Positions 18,236-26,423 of a stretch of 64,000 bases of DNA are shown piece after piece. A model generated the notes under the pieces. It saw only the letters and a list, made by a program, of their open reading frames with translations. It was not told where the DNA came from and searched no databases. The stretch spans positions 1 through 64,000 of the forward strand of contig JAQWQD010000013.1 of NCBI GenBank assembly GCA_029244985.1, given 5' to 3'. The DNA is from Gammaproteobacteria bacterium (GTDB lineage: Bacteria; Pseudomonadota; Gammaproteobacteria; Pseudomonadales; Pseudohongiellaceae). Made by a program: the position numbers and the translations under genes. Within the stretch, counting starts at the first letter, position 1. Every line of letters begins with the position of its first letter.

Positions 18236-19756
18236 TCACGCGAAGTATCCATGTAAATACCAATTATTTTCTCCACTGCGTTCTCGATAAATCCACAGAC
18301 GACTGCCGTTCTGCTCCAAGGCCACATAATAATCACGACGCACATCGGTGCCGGACCACCAATAAGTTTCGATCCGCTCTGGTCCGCTAATAATCTCTAT
18401 AGATTTGCGATGATAAAGTTTGCCATTTCTAAGAACGAGTTGCTCCGGTTTTTCCAATAAAAAAAGTGGGCGTGGCGAAATTGGATTTTTTTTTAGCTCT
18501 TGCCCTACCCCATATGGTTTTTCAATTTTCTCCATTTTTTCATAAGTCATTTGTTGTGTAGCATATTCTGGACAATGTTCTGCAATAGTTTTGATGCTGT
18601 TAACGAAATGCCCACCTAATTTCGCCTTCAGCTGTTCCATAAACTGATTGAGATTATTGTCACTATATTGTTTTTTGGTAGACTTATCTTCAGATAACAA
18701 TGATTCACTGTTGGTTATGAAGGCATCAAATTTTTTCACCTTTATCTTCGCCGCAATTACTGGCGCTGGAATTGTAAGATTGCTGAAGTGAGTTCCTAAT
18801 AGCATTAATAAATGTTTACTAGAGCGACTGGGTTGACGCAAGCTCATATTAATAACAGTACTACTGCGCTTCTCATGTTTTAGTAAGAATAATAAGTGGC
18901 TCGTGCATAAGTCGCGACGCTGTAAAAACTCAGAAAGCTGCTCTAACATTTCGTCCGCGACGGGTAAAAGGCGATCAAGACTATCGATTTCATAGGGTAA
19001 ATCATATGTAGTAGAGAAGGCAGGCGGGGGCACGTAGTTCCGCGTTGGTTCTGGTGCTAAATTTAAGGCTCTGTGGAGTAAGTTTATAAAGTCACTGCCG
19101 AACCTCTTGTATAAATCACTAGTTGGAAGGCGCCAAATATCCCTTAAATGACGTATACCCATATTATAGAGACGTCGGTTTTGTTCCTTATTTAAATTTA
19201 AAACATCCGTAGACAATTGTCCCAAGGCTGATCGTAAATTATCTTGTTGATAAATCAATCCATTGTGTCCTGACCGAGCAAGTAACAAACTGCCGGTAAC
19301 CGTAGGGCATGCGGCATATAAAAAATATTCTGGTAGTGCTAACTGTTTGAGTTGCTCAGCAAGGGGTCCTTTGAGTTTGTTATGAATGGCTTCGATGCCA
19401 CCAAAGTATTTCAAGCTGCTACGAATTTCGCAGATTAATGCCTGGGGATGAAAGCTGACCGTGGCACTAATATTTTCTAGTAGTGCGGCTAGAACATTGA
19501 GCTGTTCATCCTGTTGCGACTCACTGAGTTCTGCTAATTGTGGGAAGTAAACTGCATACCATAGGCTTGTTGGCTTCTTGCTTTGGGCTCTTCCGACTTT
19601 ATTTTTGAGTGCAAGGCTAGGTCTGTCTCGTAGAGGCAGTTTAACCACCTCAGCTTTGCCACTTAACGGAGGCGGAAGAGGGAGCTGTGATGTGCTGTTT
19701 GGATCTTCCAATCTGGCCTCAGGCTGTGTGTTGCGAATGGTGTCGGTACAGCTCAA
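18236..19756 (-). CDS. imuB: ImuB, catalytically inactive Y-family polymerase homologue
   Basis: 506 residues. The body follows the Y-family layout, but the palm acidic residues are missing: the first motif reads WYAVYFPQL with no Asp, and the second reads CEIRSSLKYFGG instead of the SxDE type. That is the known state of ImuB, which acts as a scaffold binding the beta clamp, ImuA and DnaE2. The track start is a TTG at 19756 that overlaps the imuA end by 38 bases, which suggests coupled translation; the first about 60 residues are proline-rich and poorly conserved in look, and a GTG near 19651 is an alternative start. Transcribed with imuA from the LexA-controlled promoter. Confidence 0.9.
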   Translation of the reverse strand: MSCTDTIRNTQPEARLEDPNSTSQLPLPPPLSGKAEVVKLPLRDRPSLALKNKVGRAQSKKPTSLWYAVYFPQLAELSESQQDEQLNVLAALLENISATVSFHPQALICEIRSSLKYFGGIEAIHNKLKGPLAEQLKQLALPEYFLYAACPTVTGSLLLARSGHNGLIYQQDNLRSALGQLSTDVLNLNKEQNRRLYNMGIRHLRDIWRLPTSDLYKRFGSDFINLLHRALNLAPEPTRNYVPPPAFSTTYDLPYEIDSLDRLLPVADEMLEQLSEFLQRRDLCTSHLLFLLKHEKRSSTVINMSLRQPSRSSKHLLMLLGTHFSNLTIPAPVIAAKIKVKKFDAFITNSESLLSEDKSTKKQYSDNNLNQFMEQLKAKLGGHFVNSIKTIAEHCPEYATQQMTYEKMEKIEKPYGVGQELKKNPISPRPLFLLEKPEQLVLRNGKLYHRKSIEIISGPERIETYWWSGTDVRRDYYVALEQNGSRLWIYRERSGENNWYLHGYFA

Positions 19757-20474
19757 GTTGGGTGGTGAGGGGCTGGAAATTACCTCGAGCCTTGATAATG
19801 GTGACCTCTGCTTTATTAAAGCTACCAGCTTGAGGTGGAAAGCCCTTTATTTGTAAGCGCATCTTTGATTGTGAGTACTTACTATCGCGATGCTTAAAAA
19901 GAACACCGAGGGTTCCGCCAGTTTCCGCGGCGAGTTGTAAACGACGCAACACTTTACCAGGAAGCCAGGTTTGCCAAGCCAATACCAGGCCGCAGTTATT
20001 AGTTTGTAGGGCTTTTTCTATACTCCATAGAGCGTCTTTACACGAAGTTTCCAGATTCACCACTAATACCTGATCGGTACTGATGCCTGCCTGTACCAGT
20101 GCCGGAGCATAAAGAAGATGAGGGGGGGAGACCCATAGAATCCAATGCCCTTGTTCAATAACTGAACGCATTAAGGGAATCAATAGCTGGAGTTCGCCCA
20201 TACCCCACTGAGGGCTTATGATTTCAATCAAGCCTTTTTGCGGCCAGCCTCTACCAGGCAGAATGCTATCTAATTGAGGATAACCAGTACTGCGGCCGTG
20301 GATGCCTTGACCGGCCATATCACATCCACGCCAGAGATTGGCATTGTGATTAAGTAATTCATCAATGCTGGGAGAGCCAGCTATATTATCCTGATTACCC
20401 ACATCCGCATGGCTGTATGCCCTATTAAACAAGGGTTCTGGGGCCTTCGCTGAACTTTCCGAATAAGATTTCAC
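19719..20474 (-). CDS. imuA: ImuA, RecA/SulA-like mutasome protein
   Basis: About 251 residues. The region TGYPQLDSILPGRGWPQKGLIE is the conserved opening of ImuA; the Walker A position (ISPQWGMGELQL) is degenerate, as in ImuA and SulA-like proteins. Known: it binds ImuB, DnaE2 and RecA and is needed for SOS mutagenesis. The track ORF begins at 20567, but that would place the LexA box inside the coding region and add a spurious hydrophobic helix; the GTG at 20474 is 27 bases after the box and is the likely start (no strong Shine-Dalgarno, so moderately sure). First gene of the imuA-imuB unit. Confidence 0.88.
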   Translation of the reverse strand: MKSYSESSAKAPEPLFNRAYSHADVGNQDNIAGSPSIDELLNHNANLWRGCDMAGQGIHGRSTGYPQLDSILPGRGWPQKGLIEIISPQWGMGELQLLIPLMRSVIEQGHWILWVSPPHLLYAPALVQAGISTDQVLVVNLETSCKDALWSIEKALQTNNCGLVLAWQTWLPGKVLRRLQLAAETGGTLGVLFKHRDSKYSQSKMRLQIKGFPPQAGSFNKAEVTIIKARGNFQPLTTQLELYRHHSQHTA

Positions 20475-20501
20475 TGTTCTTTTTTTAAAGTATAGAAAAA
20501 A

Positions 20502-20521
20502 TACTGTATTTATATACAGTA
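20502..20521 (-). promoter_or_regulatory. LexA box (SOS operator) of imuA-imuB
   Basis: TACTGT-ATTTATAT-ACAGTA: complete CTGT-N8-ACAG, one base from the 20-base consensus. It lies just upstream of the imuA start, so imuAB and dnaE2 should be induced together although they are separate transcripts. Confidence 0.92.
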
Positions 20522-20614
20522 TTATAGAGAGCAAAATTCGGAAAGCAATAGTTAATGCTAAAACCAATCACATTAAGTACACATTAACTAGTTGCACTAG
20601 CCTGTTGTTTTTTA

Positions 20615-20860
20615 TTGAAAATTAAATCTAAAGCTTTGAAAAATTGGGCCGCTAAGGCACTTGAACATTGGATCAGCACCGGAGAAGCAGATGAGAAGGA
20701 AGCCGGATATGGTTATGGTGGTGATTACATTATTTGTGATCAGTGTATTCGCCAGCAGCGTCGCTCAAAGCGCCCTAATGTAAGCAAGGGAAGAATTAAG
20801 GAACCTTTATTGGTTGAGTTCCAAGATAATGACAAAGGAAAGCTTTACCAAGGATGGTAG
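20615..20860 (+). CDS. Small hypothetical protein with a CxxC pair
   Basis: 81 residues, TTG start, no internal Met and no convincing Shine-Dalgarno. The sequence looks protein-like (GYGYGGDYIICDQCIRQQRR; basic middle, ordered C terminus EPLLVEFQD). One CxxC could bind metal. I do not recognise it. It lies between the imuA promoter and the fau end, on the opposite strand to both. A stop lies 28 bases upstream of the TTG, so no longer form is possible. Confidence 0.5.
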   Translation: MKIKSKALKNWAAKALEHWISTGEADEKEAGYGYGGDYIICDQCIRQQRRSKRPNVSKGRIKEPLLVEFQDNDKGKLYQGW

Positions 20861-20873
20861 TGAAGTAGCTCTA

Positions 20874-20906
20874 ACCGCCCTATGCAGTATCGGGGCGGTA
20901 TATTTT
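20874..20906. terminator. Hairpin between the 81-residue ORF and fau
   Basis: 7-bp GC-rich stem ACCGCCC / GGGCGGT with a 12-base loop, followed by ATATTTT on the plus strand. It overlaps the fau stop; it could end the small plus gene, fau, or both. Confidence 0.45.
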
Positions 20907-21476
20907 CTCAGCGGTGATCACCGCATCCAGCCTTACATCCCAACTTGCTACTGGAAATGTTTCGGTTAACTGACATTCATGGGCTAATCCTACGAGTAAT
21001 GGCCGGCTATGACGATTAGAGATTTTAAAACTAAAAGTACGATCGTAAAAACCTTTACCCATACCGAGACGAAAGCAATTGGTATTGAATCCTACCAATG
21101 GCACAAAGACTACATCAAAACTTGTTGGTAAAATTAACTCATCCGGTGCCGGTGGTTCGCCTATACCCCATTGGTTCTGAGTGAGCGCAGTGTTGTTGTC
21201 ATAGGGAGCAAAGGACATCTGATCGACATTTTCTATTGAAATAATCGGCAGGTAACAGGATTTGCCTTCCGCTAGCGCTTTACTGAGCAATAGCTCGAGA
21301 TCTATTTCACCATCTATGCTTTTGTAGAAAGCAATATGAGAAGCATCGACAAAAAAATCTTGTCCTACGACCAAATCGTGAAGGCATTGTGCGGCTTCAG
21401 ATTGTTGATCGGCATTAAGGTTTCGGCGGGCATGCCGGAGCGAGCCCCGTAATACTTGACGTTCTTCTTCGTTCAT
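20880..21476 (-). CDS. fau: 5-formyltetrahydrofolate cyclo-ligase
   Basis: 198 residues. The ATP/substrate motif GMGKGFYDRTF and the later LVGLAHECQL are diagnostic of the YgfA/MTHFS family, which converts 5-formyl-THF to 5,10-methenyl-THF with ATP. The track start is a GTG (21500) inside the 3' stem of 6S RNA; ATG 21476 leaves the RNA intact and is preferred, though its Shine-Dalgarno is weak. It follows 6S RNA directly, as ygfA follows ssrS in Escherichia coli, where the two are made on one transcript and the RNA is then processed. The same is likely here. Confidence 0.92.
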   Translation of the reverse strand: MNEEERQVLRGSLRHARRNLNADQQSEAAQCLHDLVVGQDFFVDASHIAFYKSIDGEIDLELLLSKALAEGKSCYLPIISIENVDQMSFAPYDNNTALTQNQWGIGEPPAPDELILPTSFDVVFVPLVGFNTNCFRLGMGKGFYDRTFSFKISNRHSRPLLVGLAHECQLTETFPVASWDVRLDAVITAEKIYRPDTA

Positions 21477-21499
21477 AATAAAAGTTAAAGCAGAGGACA

Positions 21500-21696
21500 C
21501 ACAGAAAGTATCAAGTCCCCCGGAACACCGCTATCAAACTTGCCCTGAACCGAAAGGTTCAGGTGGTGGCTCTCGCGATGCATAAGGCTTTCCGACTTGC
21601 GGACGTGCACACCAACATCTGGCGAGTTGCCTCCGGATATTACAATATCGGCTCAAGAACACTTTTGACTGGCAAATGCTCTAGGGAACTCTGTGA
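21500..21696 (-). ncRNA. ssrS: 6S RNA
   Basis: Read on the minus strand, the region carries blocks shared with E. coli 6S RNA in the same order: TTGAGCCGATATT on the 5' arm, GTGTGCACGTCCG near the loop, AAGCCTTA on the 3' arm, and a GAACC-TTTC-GGTTC hairpin. CACAGA at the 5' end pairs with TCTGTG at the 3' end to close the molecule, giving about 197 nt. The position between zapA and fau is the conserved 6S locus. A TATACT -10-like sequence sits at 21699-21704. Known: 6S RNA mimics an open promoter and holds sigma-70 RNA polymerase in stationary phase. Ends are estimates. The 289 bases from here to zapA hold no ORF I can support. Confidence 0.9.
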
Positions 21697-21985
21697 GTAG
21701 TATATATCGTGCACTGCAAGATAGGAAAGGCTCGGAATCAGTCGCTGGCATTAATGTCACAGCAGGATAAAAAGCTAGATTAAACCACTGACTATGAATA
21801 AACATTATATATCTAGCAACTTATGTTTCCCATATAAGGTGTGATCGAAAGAGGAAGCTAGTAAAGGATCAACGATGACAAAGTAACTGGGGCGAAAAAC
21901 CATGATAGAAGAAATTTATAAGTGAACTAATCGAAGCACGTGAACCGTAGACGCCGTCTCAACTTAGACACTATGGCATCACACA

Positions 21986-22300
21986 CTAGATTTCAAGTTG
22001 GCGGGAGGTAGCAATGGCTAGCTCTATCTTCTCTTCTAATCCCTTCACCTGCTGTGAAGTCACATGACGTGTTTCGTTGATCAGCCTATTCTTTTTTAGC
22101 ATGTCATGGGTGATATTAAGTGCTGCCATAACAGCGATTTTCTCCCCACCATGAATGTTTCCACGACCTTTAATTTCCCTCATGTTTTCGTCAAGATAAC
22201 GCGCGGATTTCATCAAAGCTTCTTGGTCTGAAGGAGGACAGTTTACCTGATACTCTTTGTCCAGGATTTTTACTTGTACTGAAGAAGATTGGTCACTCAT
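21986..22300 (-). CDS. zapA: Cell division protein ZapA
   Basis: 104 residues. N-terminal strand-rich head (VQVKILDKEYQVNCP) and a long C-terminal helix with the motif GGEKIAVMAALNITHD are typical of ZapA, the FtsZ-ring associated protein that cross-links FtsZ filaments. It is 18 bases after a small coiled-coil gene (minus strand) and likely in one unit with it. It lies upstream of 6S RNA, the conserved order. Confidence 0.93.
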   Translation of the reverse strand: MSDQSSSVQVKILDKEYQVNCPPSDQEALMKSARYLDENMREIKGRGNIHGGEKIAVMAALNITHDMLKKNRLINETRHVTSQQVKGLEEKIELAIATSRQLEI

Positions 22301-22318
22301 ATCTTAGTCCATAAATAC

Positions 22319-22534
22319 TTAAGAATTTTCCATGGCCTTCAATCGCGCCAAGATTGATTCCAATTTGGATTTAGCTTCTTGGTTACGGTCCAGAAGTTGT
22401 TTGCGCTCAGCTCGCCAACTACCTTCGTTAGCTTTAAGTGCTTGATTTTCGCGCTTCATTTCTGCACAAAGTTTAATTAAATCATCGACCTTGTCATTCA
22501 AAGTATCGAATCTATCTTCGCTAATTTCGGCCAT
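22319..22534 (-). CDS. TIGR02449-type small coiled-coil protein (ZapB-like)
   Basis: 71 residues, nearly all predicted coiled coil (DTLNDKVDDLIKLC, LLDRNQEAKSKLESI). This matches the short family TIGR02449 found next to zapA in many gammaproteobacteria; some annotators call it ZapB-like. Role in division is inferred from its neighbour. First gene of the zapA unit. Confidence 0.8.
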   Translation of the reverse strand: MAEISEDRFDTLNDKVDDLIKLCAEMKRENQALKANEGSWRAERKQLLDRNQEAKSKLESILARLKAMENS

Positions 22535-22736
22535 TTTTTGTCTTCAATCTACTATCTAAAATGCAATAGCTGCAAAGGACTATTAACATAAGTTTAGGAA
22601 TTACATTAAATGTGTCGTAACTATAGAGCCGAGTTTAAAGTCGGTCAATAATGGAAATCGAAAAATTGGGGCTTGGTTCCTTATCCAGTCCTCTATATGC
22701 TAGTCCATCTAATTTTAAGTCTTATAAAAGCAAAGA

Positions 22737-22764
22737 CTTACAAGCTGCCGGGTGCACTTATAAT
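22737..22764 (+). promoter_or_regulatory. Candidate sigma-70 promoter for pepP
   Basis: CTTACA, 16-base spacer, TATAAT, ending 20 bases before the pepP ATG. The -10 is a perfect match; the -35 is fair. Confidence 0.4.
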
Positions 22765-22784
22765 TTTTTTCCAAGAGGAGCAGT

Positions 22785-24107
22785 ATGCGCATAAGTAATC
22801 GGGAATTTAACAAGCGTAGAAAGGATTTGATGGTGCAAATGGAATCTAACAGCATTGCGCTGCTGTCTTCTGCGCCCCCTAGTGTGCGGAATAACGATGC
22901 TGAATATCAATATCGCCAAAATAGCGACTTTTTTTACCTAACGGGATTTGCTGAACCTAATGCTTTATTGGCGTTAATTCCGAGGCGACGACAGGGTGAG
23001 GTTGTACTTTTTTGCCAGGAAAAAGACAAAGAAAAAGAGTTATGGACTGGGTATATCTTAGGACCTGATGCGGCTATTGAAGAATTGGGTGTCGATGACG
23101 CTTATCCTATAGACGATATAGATGACATCATTACTGGTCTGATCGAAGGCAGGGATCGAGTTTACTATTCGATGGGCAAAGATGATGATTTCGATAATTG
23201 TGTTATGGAATGGGTCAAGGTGATTCGTAGTAAAGCGAAAATAGGACCTCATCCTCCCAGTGAATTTCAGGTTCTTGATCATTTACTTCATGAATTGCGA
23301 TTACACAAAAGCCCTACAGAAATTAAATTAATGGAGAAGGCAGCAAAAATATCTGCTGAGGGCCATAAAGCAGCCATGGCTCACTGCAAGCCTGGAGTAA
23401 TGGAATATGAACTTGAAGCTGAATTACTTTACGCATTTACTCGCAATGGAAGCCGTGCGCCAGCCTATGTTTCTATTGTAGGTTCTGGTGATAATGCATG
23501 TATCCTTCATTACGACAGCAACAATGCCAAAATTAAAGATGGAGACATGGTGCTCATAGATGCAGGATGCGAGTATCAGCATTATGCTTCTGATATTACT
23601 CGCTCATTTCCCGCCAGTGGAAAATTTACTCCGGAGCAGAAAGCAATTTATGAAATCGTCCTGGAATCTCAAAAGGCTGCAATTGCTGAAGTAAAGCCAG
23701 GTGCACAGTGGGATGCACCCCACGATGCATCGGTTAGAGTCATCACAAAGGGGCTAGTTAAGCTAGGTTTGTTGAAAGGTCGGCCTGCACAGTTAATAAA
23801 AAGTGAAGCTTATAAAGAGTTTTATATGCACCGCGTTGGGCATTGGATAGGAATGGATGTTCATGATGTCGGTGACTACAAAATCGATGACCATTGGCGA
23901 TTGCTTGAACCTGGTATGGTAACCACAATTGAGCCAGGAATTTATATCTCACCGAATAATACAAAGGTTGCAAAAAAGTGGCGGGGTATCGGAATTCGTA
24001 TTGAAGATGATGTGTTAGTGACAAAATTAGGTAATAAAATTCTTAGCGCAGGTATCCCCAAGACTATCCAAGAAATAGAATCTTTCATGTCGACCGCCGC
24101 AGTTTAA
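22785..24107 (+). CDS. pepP: Xaa-Pro aminopeptidase
   Basis: 440 residues, family M24B. N-terminal creatinase-like domain, then the pita-bread domain with all five metal ligands: Asp in LIDAGCEY, Asp in ASDITRSF, His in HRVGHWIG, Glu in TIEPGIY and Glu in IRIEDDVL. It removes N-terminal residues that precede proline; cytoplasmic. AGAGGAG sits 6 bases before ATG 22785. It leads the pepP-ubiH pair (10-base gap). In E. coli ygfB lies between zapA and pepP; here that gene is absent. Confidence 0.95.
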   Translation: MRISNREFNKRRKDLMVQMESNSIALLSSAPPSVRNNDAEYQYRQNSDFFYLTGFAEPNALLALIPRRRQGEVVLFCQEKDKEKELWTGYILGPDAAIEELGVDDAYPIDDIDDIITGLIEGRDRVYYSMGKDDDFDNCVMEWVKVIRSKAKIGPHPPSEFQVLDHLLHELRLHKSPTEIKLMEKAAKISAEGHKAAMAHCKPGVMEYELEAELLYAFTRNGSRAPAYVSIVGSGDNACILHYDSNNAKIKDGDMVLIDAGCEYQHYASDITRSFPASGKFTPEQKAIYEIVLESQKAAIAEVKPGAQWDAPHDASVRVITKGLVKLGLLKGRPAQLIKSEAYKEFYMHRVGHWIGMDVHDVGDYKIDDHWRLLEPGMVTTIEPGIYISPNNTKVAKKWRGIGIRIEDDVLVTKLGNKILSAGIPKTIQEIESFMSTAAV

Positions 24108-24117
24108 GTGTTACACC

Positions 24118-25356
24118 ATGAATATCAATTTTCCTGATAACAGCTATGAGATTGTAATAGTTGGAGGTGGCATGGTCGGCGCAAGCTTTGCCTATGCTTT
24201 AAGTCAGTCATTCGGTGTAACCTGTCCATCGATACTTGTTGTAGAGGCTTCGACGCCGTTATCGGACAAATTTCTACAACCGAGTTTCGACGCGAGGTCT
24301 ACTGCACTTTCTTTCGGTTCGCGTCAAATTTTTGAGGCATTGAATCTCTGGAAAATTCTTGAACCTCTAGTTTCAGCAATTCATGAAATCCATGTTTCTG
24401 ATAAGGGCAGGTTTGGTTTAACGCAGCTAACTCGAGAAGAATTGGGTGTGGAGGCCCTGGGATATGTTGTTGAAAATGCAGACCTGGGTGCGGTACTAAA
24501 TGAAAAGCTAAAGGTATCCAATCATATCGATTTCCTAATACCCGCAAGCATTCAGCAGATTTCACCTACACCGAGTGGAATGGACTTATTAATTTCCACC
24601 GAAAGCGAGCGCTTCAATGTGAGTGCAAATTTAGTGGTGCTTGCAGACGGTGGGCGCTCACCGATTTGTAAGCAATTAGGAATTGAGCAGTCCAAAGAAA
24701 GTTACCAACAACATGCAATCATTACCAATATTACATTTGAAGAACCACACAACAACATAGCATTTGAACGCTTTACTGAAAATGGTCCTTTAGCAGTTCT
24801 TCCTTTAAGAGAATTTGAAGGAGAGAATCGTTGCTCTTTGGTATGGACTACAGCAGAAAGGGAAAGCGAAAACCTTATGGGGCTTAATGAAAGCAGGCTA
24901 CTCTCTAAACTACAAGCTAGTTTTGGCAATCGTTTGGGAAAGCTCACTAGTATTGGCGAAAAATTCTGCTTTCCGCTAAGTCTTTCTATAGCAAAAGAAC
25001 AGATAAGACCGGGTCTGGTTTTGTTGGGTAATGTCGCCCACACTTTGCATCCAGTCGCAGGACAGGGCCTGAATCTCGCTTTGCGGGACATTGACGCCTT
25101 GGTCATAACCCTAAAAACTGCGAGCAAAAAGCAGCAGTCTTTTGGTAGCATGCAAACATTGCAGACTTATGTGAATTCCCAAAAATTCGATCAACAAAAG
25201 GTAATCAGTTTTACTGATGCTCTCACCAAATTATTTTCCAGTAAAAAACTTGAAAGAATTGCTACTCGCAAATTCGGATTACTGTCTTTGGAGTTGATCC
25301 CGGCGGTAAGAAAACGCTTTACTGAACAGGCGATGGGCTTAAATAGAAAGTTCTAA
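24118..25356 (+). CDS. ubiH: UbiH-type FAD monooxygenase of ubiquinone synthesis
   Basis: 412 residues. FAD-binding GGGMVGASFAYAL at the N terminus, the second motif VVLADGGRSP at about residue 180, and GNVAHTLHPVAGQGLNLALRD at about 305, whose GN(x)AH(T)LHP form is characteristic of UbiH (2-octaprenyl-6-methoxyphenol hydroxylase). It hydroxylates the ubiquinone ring at the inner membrane. The position behind pepP supports the assignment. Its last 4 bases overlap the end of the convergent DUF1499 gene. Confidence 0.9.
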   Translation: MNINFPDNSYEIVIVGGGMVGASFAYALSQSFGVTCPSILVVEASTPLSDKFLQPSFDARSTALSFGSRQIFEALNLWKILEPLVSAIHEIHVSDKGRFGLTQLTREELGVEALGYVVENADLGAVLNEKLKVSNHIDFLIPASIQQISPTPSGMDLLISTESERFNVSANLVVLADGGRSPICKQLGIEQSKESYQQHAIITNITFEEPHNNIAFERFTENGPLAVLPLREFEGENRCSLVWTTAERESENLMGLNESRLLSKLQASFGNRLGKLTSIGEKFCFPLSLSIAKEQIRPGLVLLGNVAHTLHPVAGQGLNLALRDIDALVITLKTASKKQQSFGSMQTLQTYVNSQKFDQQKVISFTDALTKLFSSKKLERIATRKFGLLSLELIPAVRKRFTEQAMGLNRKF

Positions 25357-25769
25357 CGAACTGATTCGCGGATTTTTTCAATTCGATCTCGGTTTACCCC
25401 AAAGTCACTTTGGCCTATGCGCGACGCAGATCTGACGTGAGTGATTCTAGCCTGCGCGTCGTAGAGAAATTCGACATCGTCAATATAGCGCATTAGACGG
25501 CTAGTGAATTCTGCGTAGAGATAATTTTCTGACTCGCCGACGATGTTCGCTTCTTTTAGCTCAACCAAAACCTGTTCAATCTGATCAAGAGTTGCAGCAA
25601 TTGGCTCTATGCCATGTTCGTCGTTAGTCTCAAAGCTCGATACGCAATTAGGGGAGTCGGGGCATGCTGCAAGTCGGCCTTCTTGTACGCCGATGTTCCT
25701 GGGCCGCTCTCCCATGCAGGCGGTTATTAGGGGAAGAAATGCAAGTAGGGAAAGGAAAATCCGCTTCAT
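25353..25769 (-). CDS. DUF1499 lipoprotein
   Basis: 138 residues starting at ATG 25769, which begins a lipoprotein signal (FLPLITAC, Cys at about residue 18). The mature part opens with CPDSPNCVSS and closes with SRIGQSDFGVNRDRIEKIR, the two conserved ends of DUF1499 proteins. Function is unknown. The track start 16 codons upstream lacks a Shine-Dalgarno, whereas ATG 25769 has AAGG about 8-10 bases upstream. It overlaps ubiH tail to tail by 4 bases and may share a unit with the upstream MaoC gene. Confidence 0.85.
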   Translation of the reverse strand: MKRIFLSLLAFLPLITACMGERPRNIGVQEGRLAACPDSPNCVSSFETNDEHGIEPIAATLDQIEQVLVELKEANIVGESENYLYAEFTSRLMRYIDDVEFLYDAQARITHVRSASRIGQSDFGVNRDRIEKIRESVR

Positions 25770-25838
25770 CAATTGTTGCCTTATCTCTTGGTTTAAACGG
25801 TTACTGTTATTTTTCAATCCGTGACAAAAACATGTGAG

Positions 25839-26303
25839 TTAGGCAACTACACTCATACCCAACCATTCTGCGATTAGTGCAGGCTTATCTTCGCCTTCTA
25901 TTTCAACCGTAACATTGTGCTTAAGCAGATAGTGTTTTGGTTTTTTTTCTTCTGCGCTGACTAATTCAAACCTGGCGCGAATTTTGTTGTTAACCTTAAC
26001 CGGGTTTACAAATCGTACTTTATCCAAGCCGTAATTAATGCCCATCACAGAATCTGCAATTTTTAGTCCGCCGCCCATGGAACTCAACTTGCTTAATAAC
26101 GATAGTGTTAAGAAACCGTGTGCAATTGTGGCACCAAAAGGAGTCTGAGCAGCACGCTCTTCATCAATATGGATGTACTGGAAGTCACCTGTCGCCTCAG
26201 CGAAGTTATTAATGCGTTCTTGGTCCACTTCAAACCAGTCCGTAAGACCTACTTCTTTGCCAATGTAATCATTCAATTGATCTGTGCTGACAACATTGCT
26301 CAT
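25839..26303 (-). CDS. MaoC-family (R)-enoyl-CoA hydratase
   Basis: 154 residues, single hot-dog fold. The hydratase-2 signature is clear: FAEATGDFQYIHID, with the Asp and His of the catalytic pair, followed by FGATIAHGFLTLSLL. Known members hydrate trans-2-enoyl-CoA to (R)-3-hydroxyacyl-CoA. ATG 26303 is the start (GGAGA upstream); the track's extra 25 residues are not MaoC-like. It is set between ubiH and the ubiI-like gene on the opposite strand. Confidence 0.9.
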   Translation of the reverse strand: MSNVVSTDQLNDYIGKEVGLTDWFEVDQERINNFAEATGDFQYIHIDEERAAQTPFGATIAHGFLTLSLLSKLSSMGGGLKIADSVMGINYGLDKVRFVNPVKVNNKIRARFELVSAEEKKPKHYLLKHNVTVEIEGEDKPALIAEWLGMSVVA

Positions 26304-26423
26304 AATACATCTTCTCCAGGAGTTGGTTGTTTCAACTGAGCGCACCAGTCTACCAACAATTCTGCCACCGTGAAACAATTTGAAGTTAGGGACTTCGAGC
26401 TCTGACGCTTATAATAAGGGCCT

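Noticed and set aside
19578-19856. 92-residue plus ORF
   Set aside because: Antisense of the imuA/imuB overlap; no independent signals.
20475-20567. Hydrophobic N-terminal extension of ImuA in the track
   Set aside because: It would put the LexA box inside the coding sequence; the hydrophobic stretch comes from AT-rich promoter DNA.
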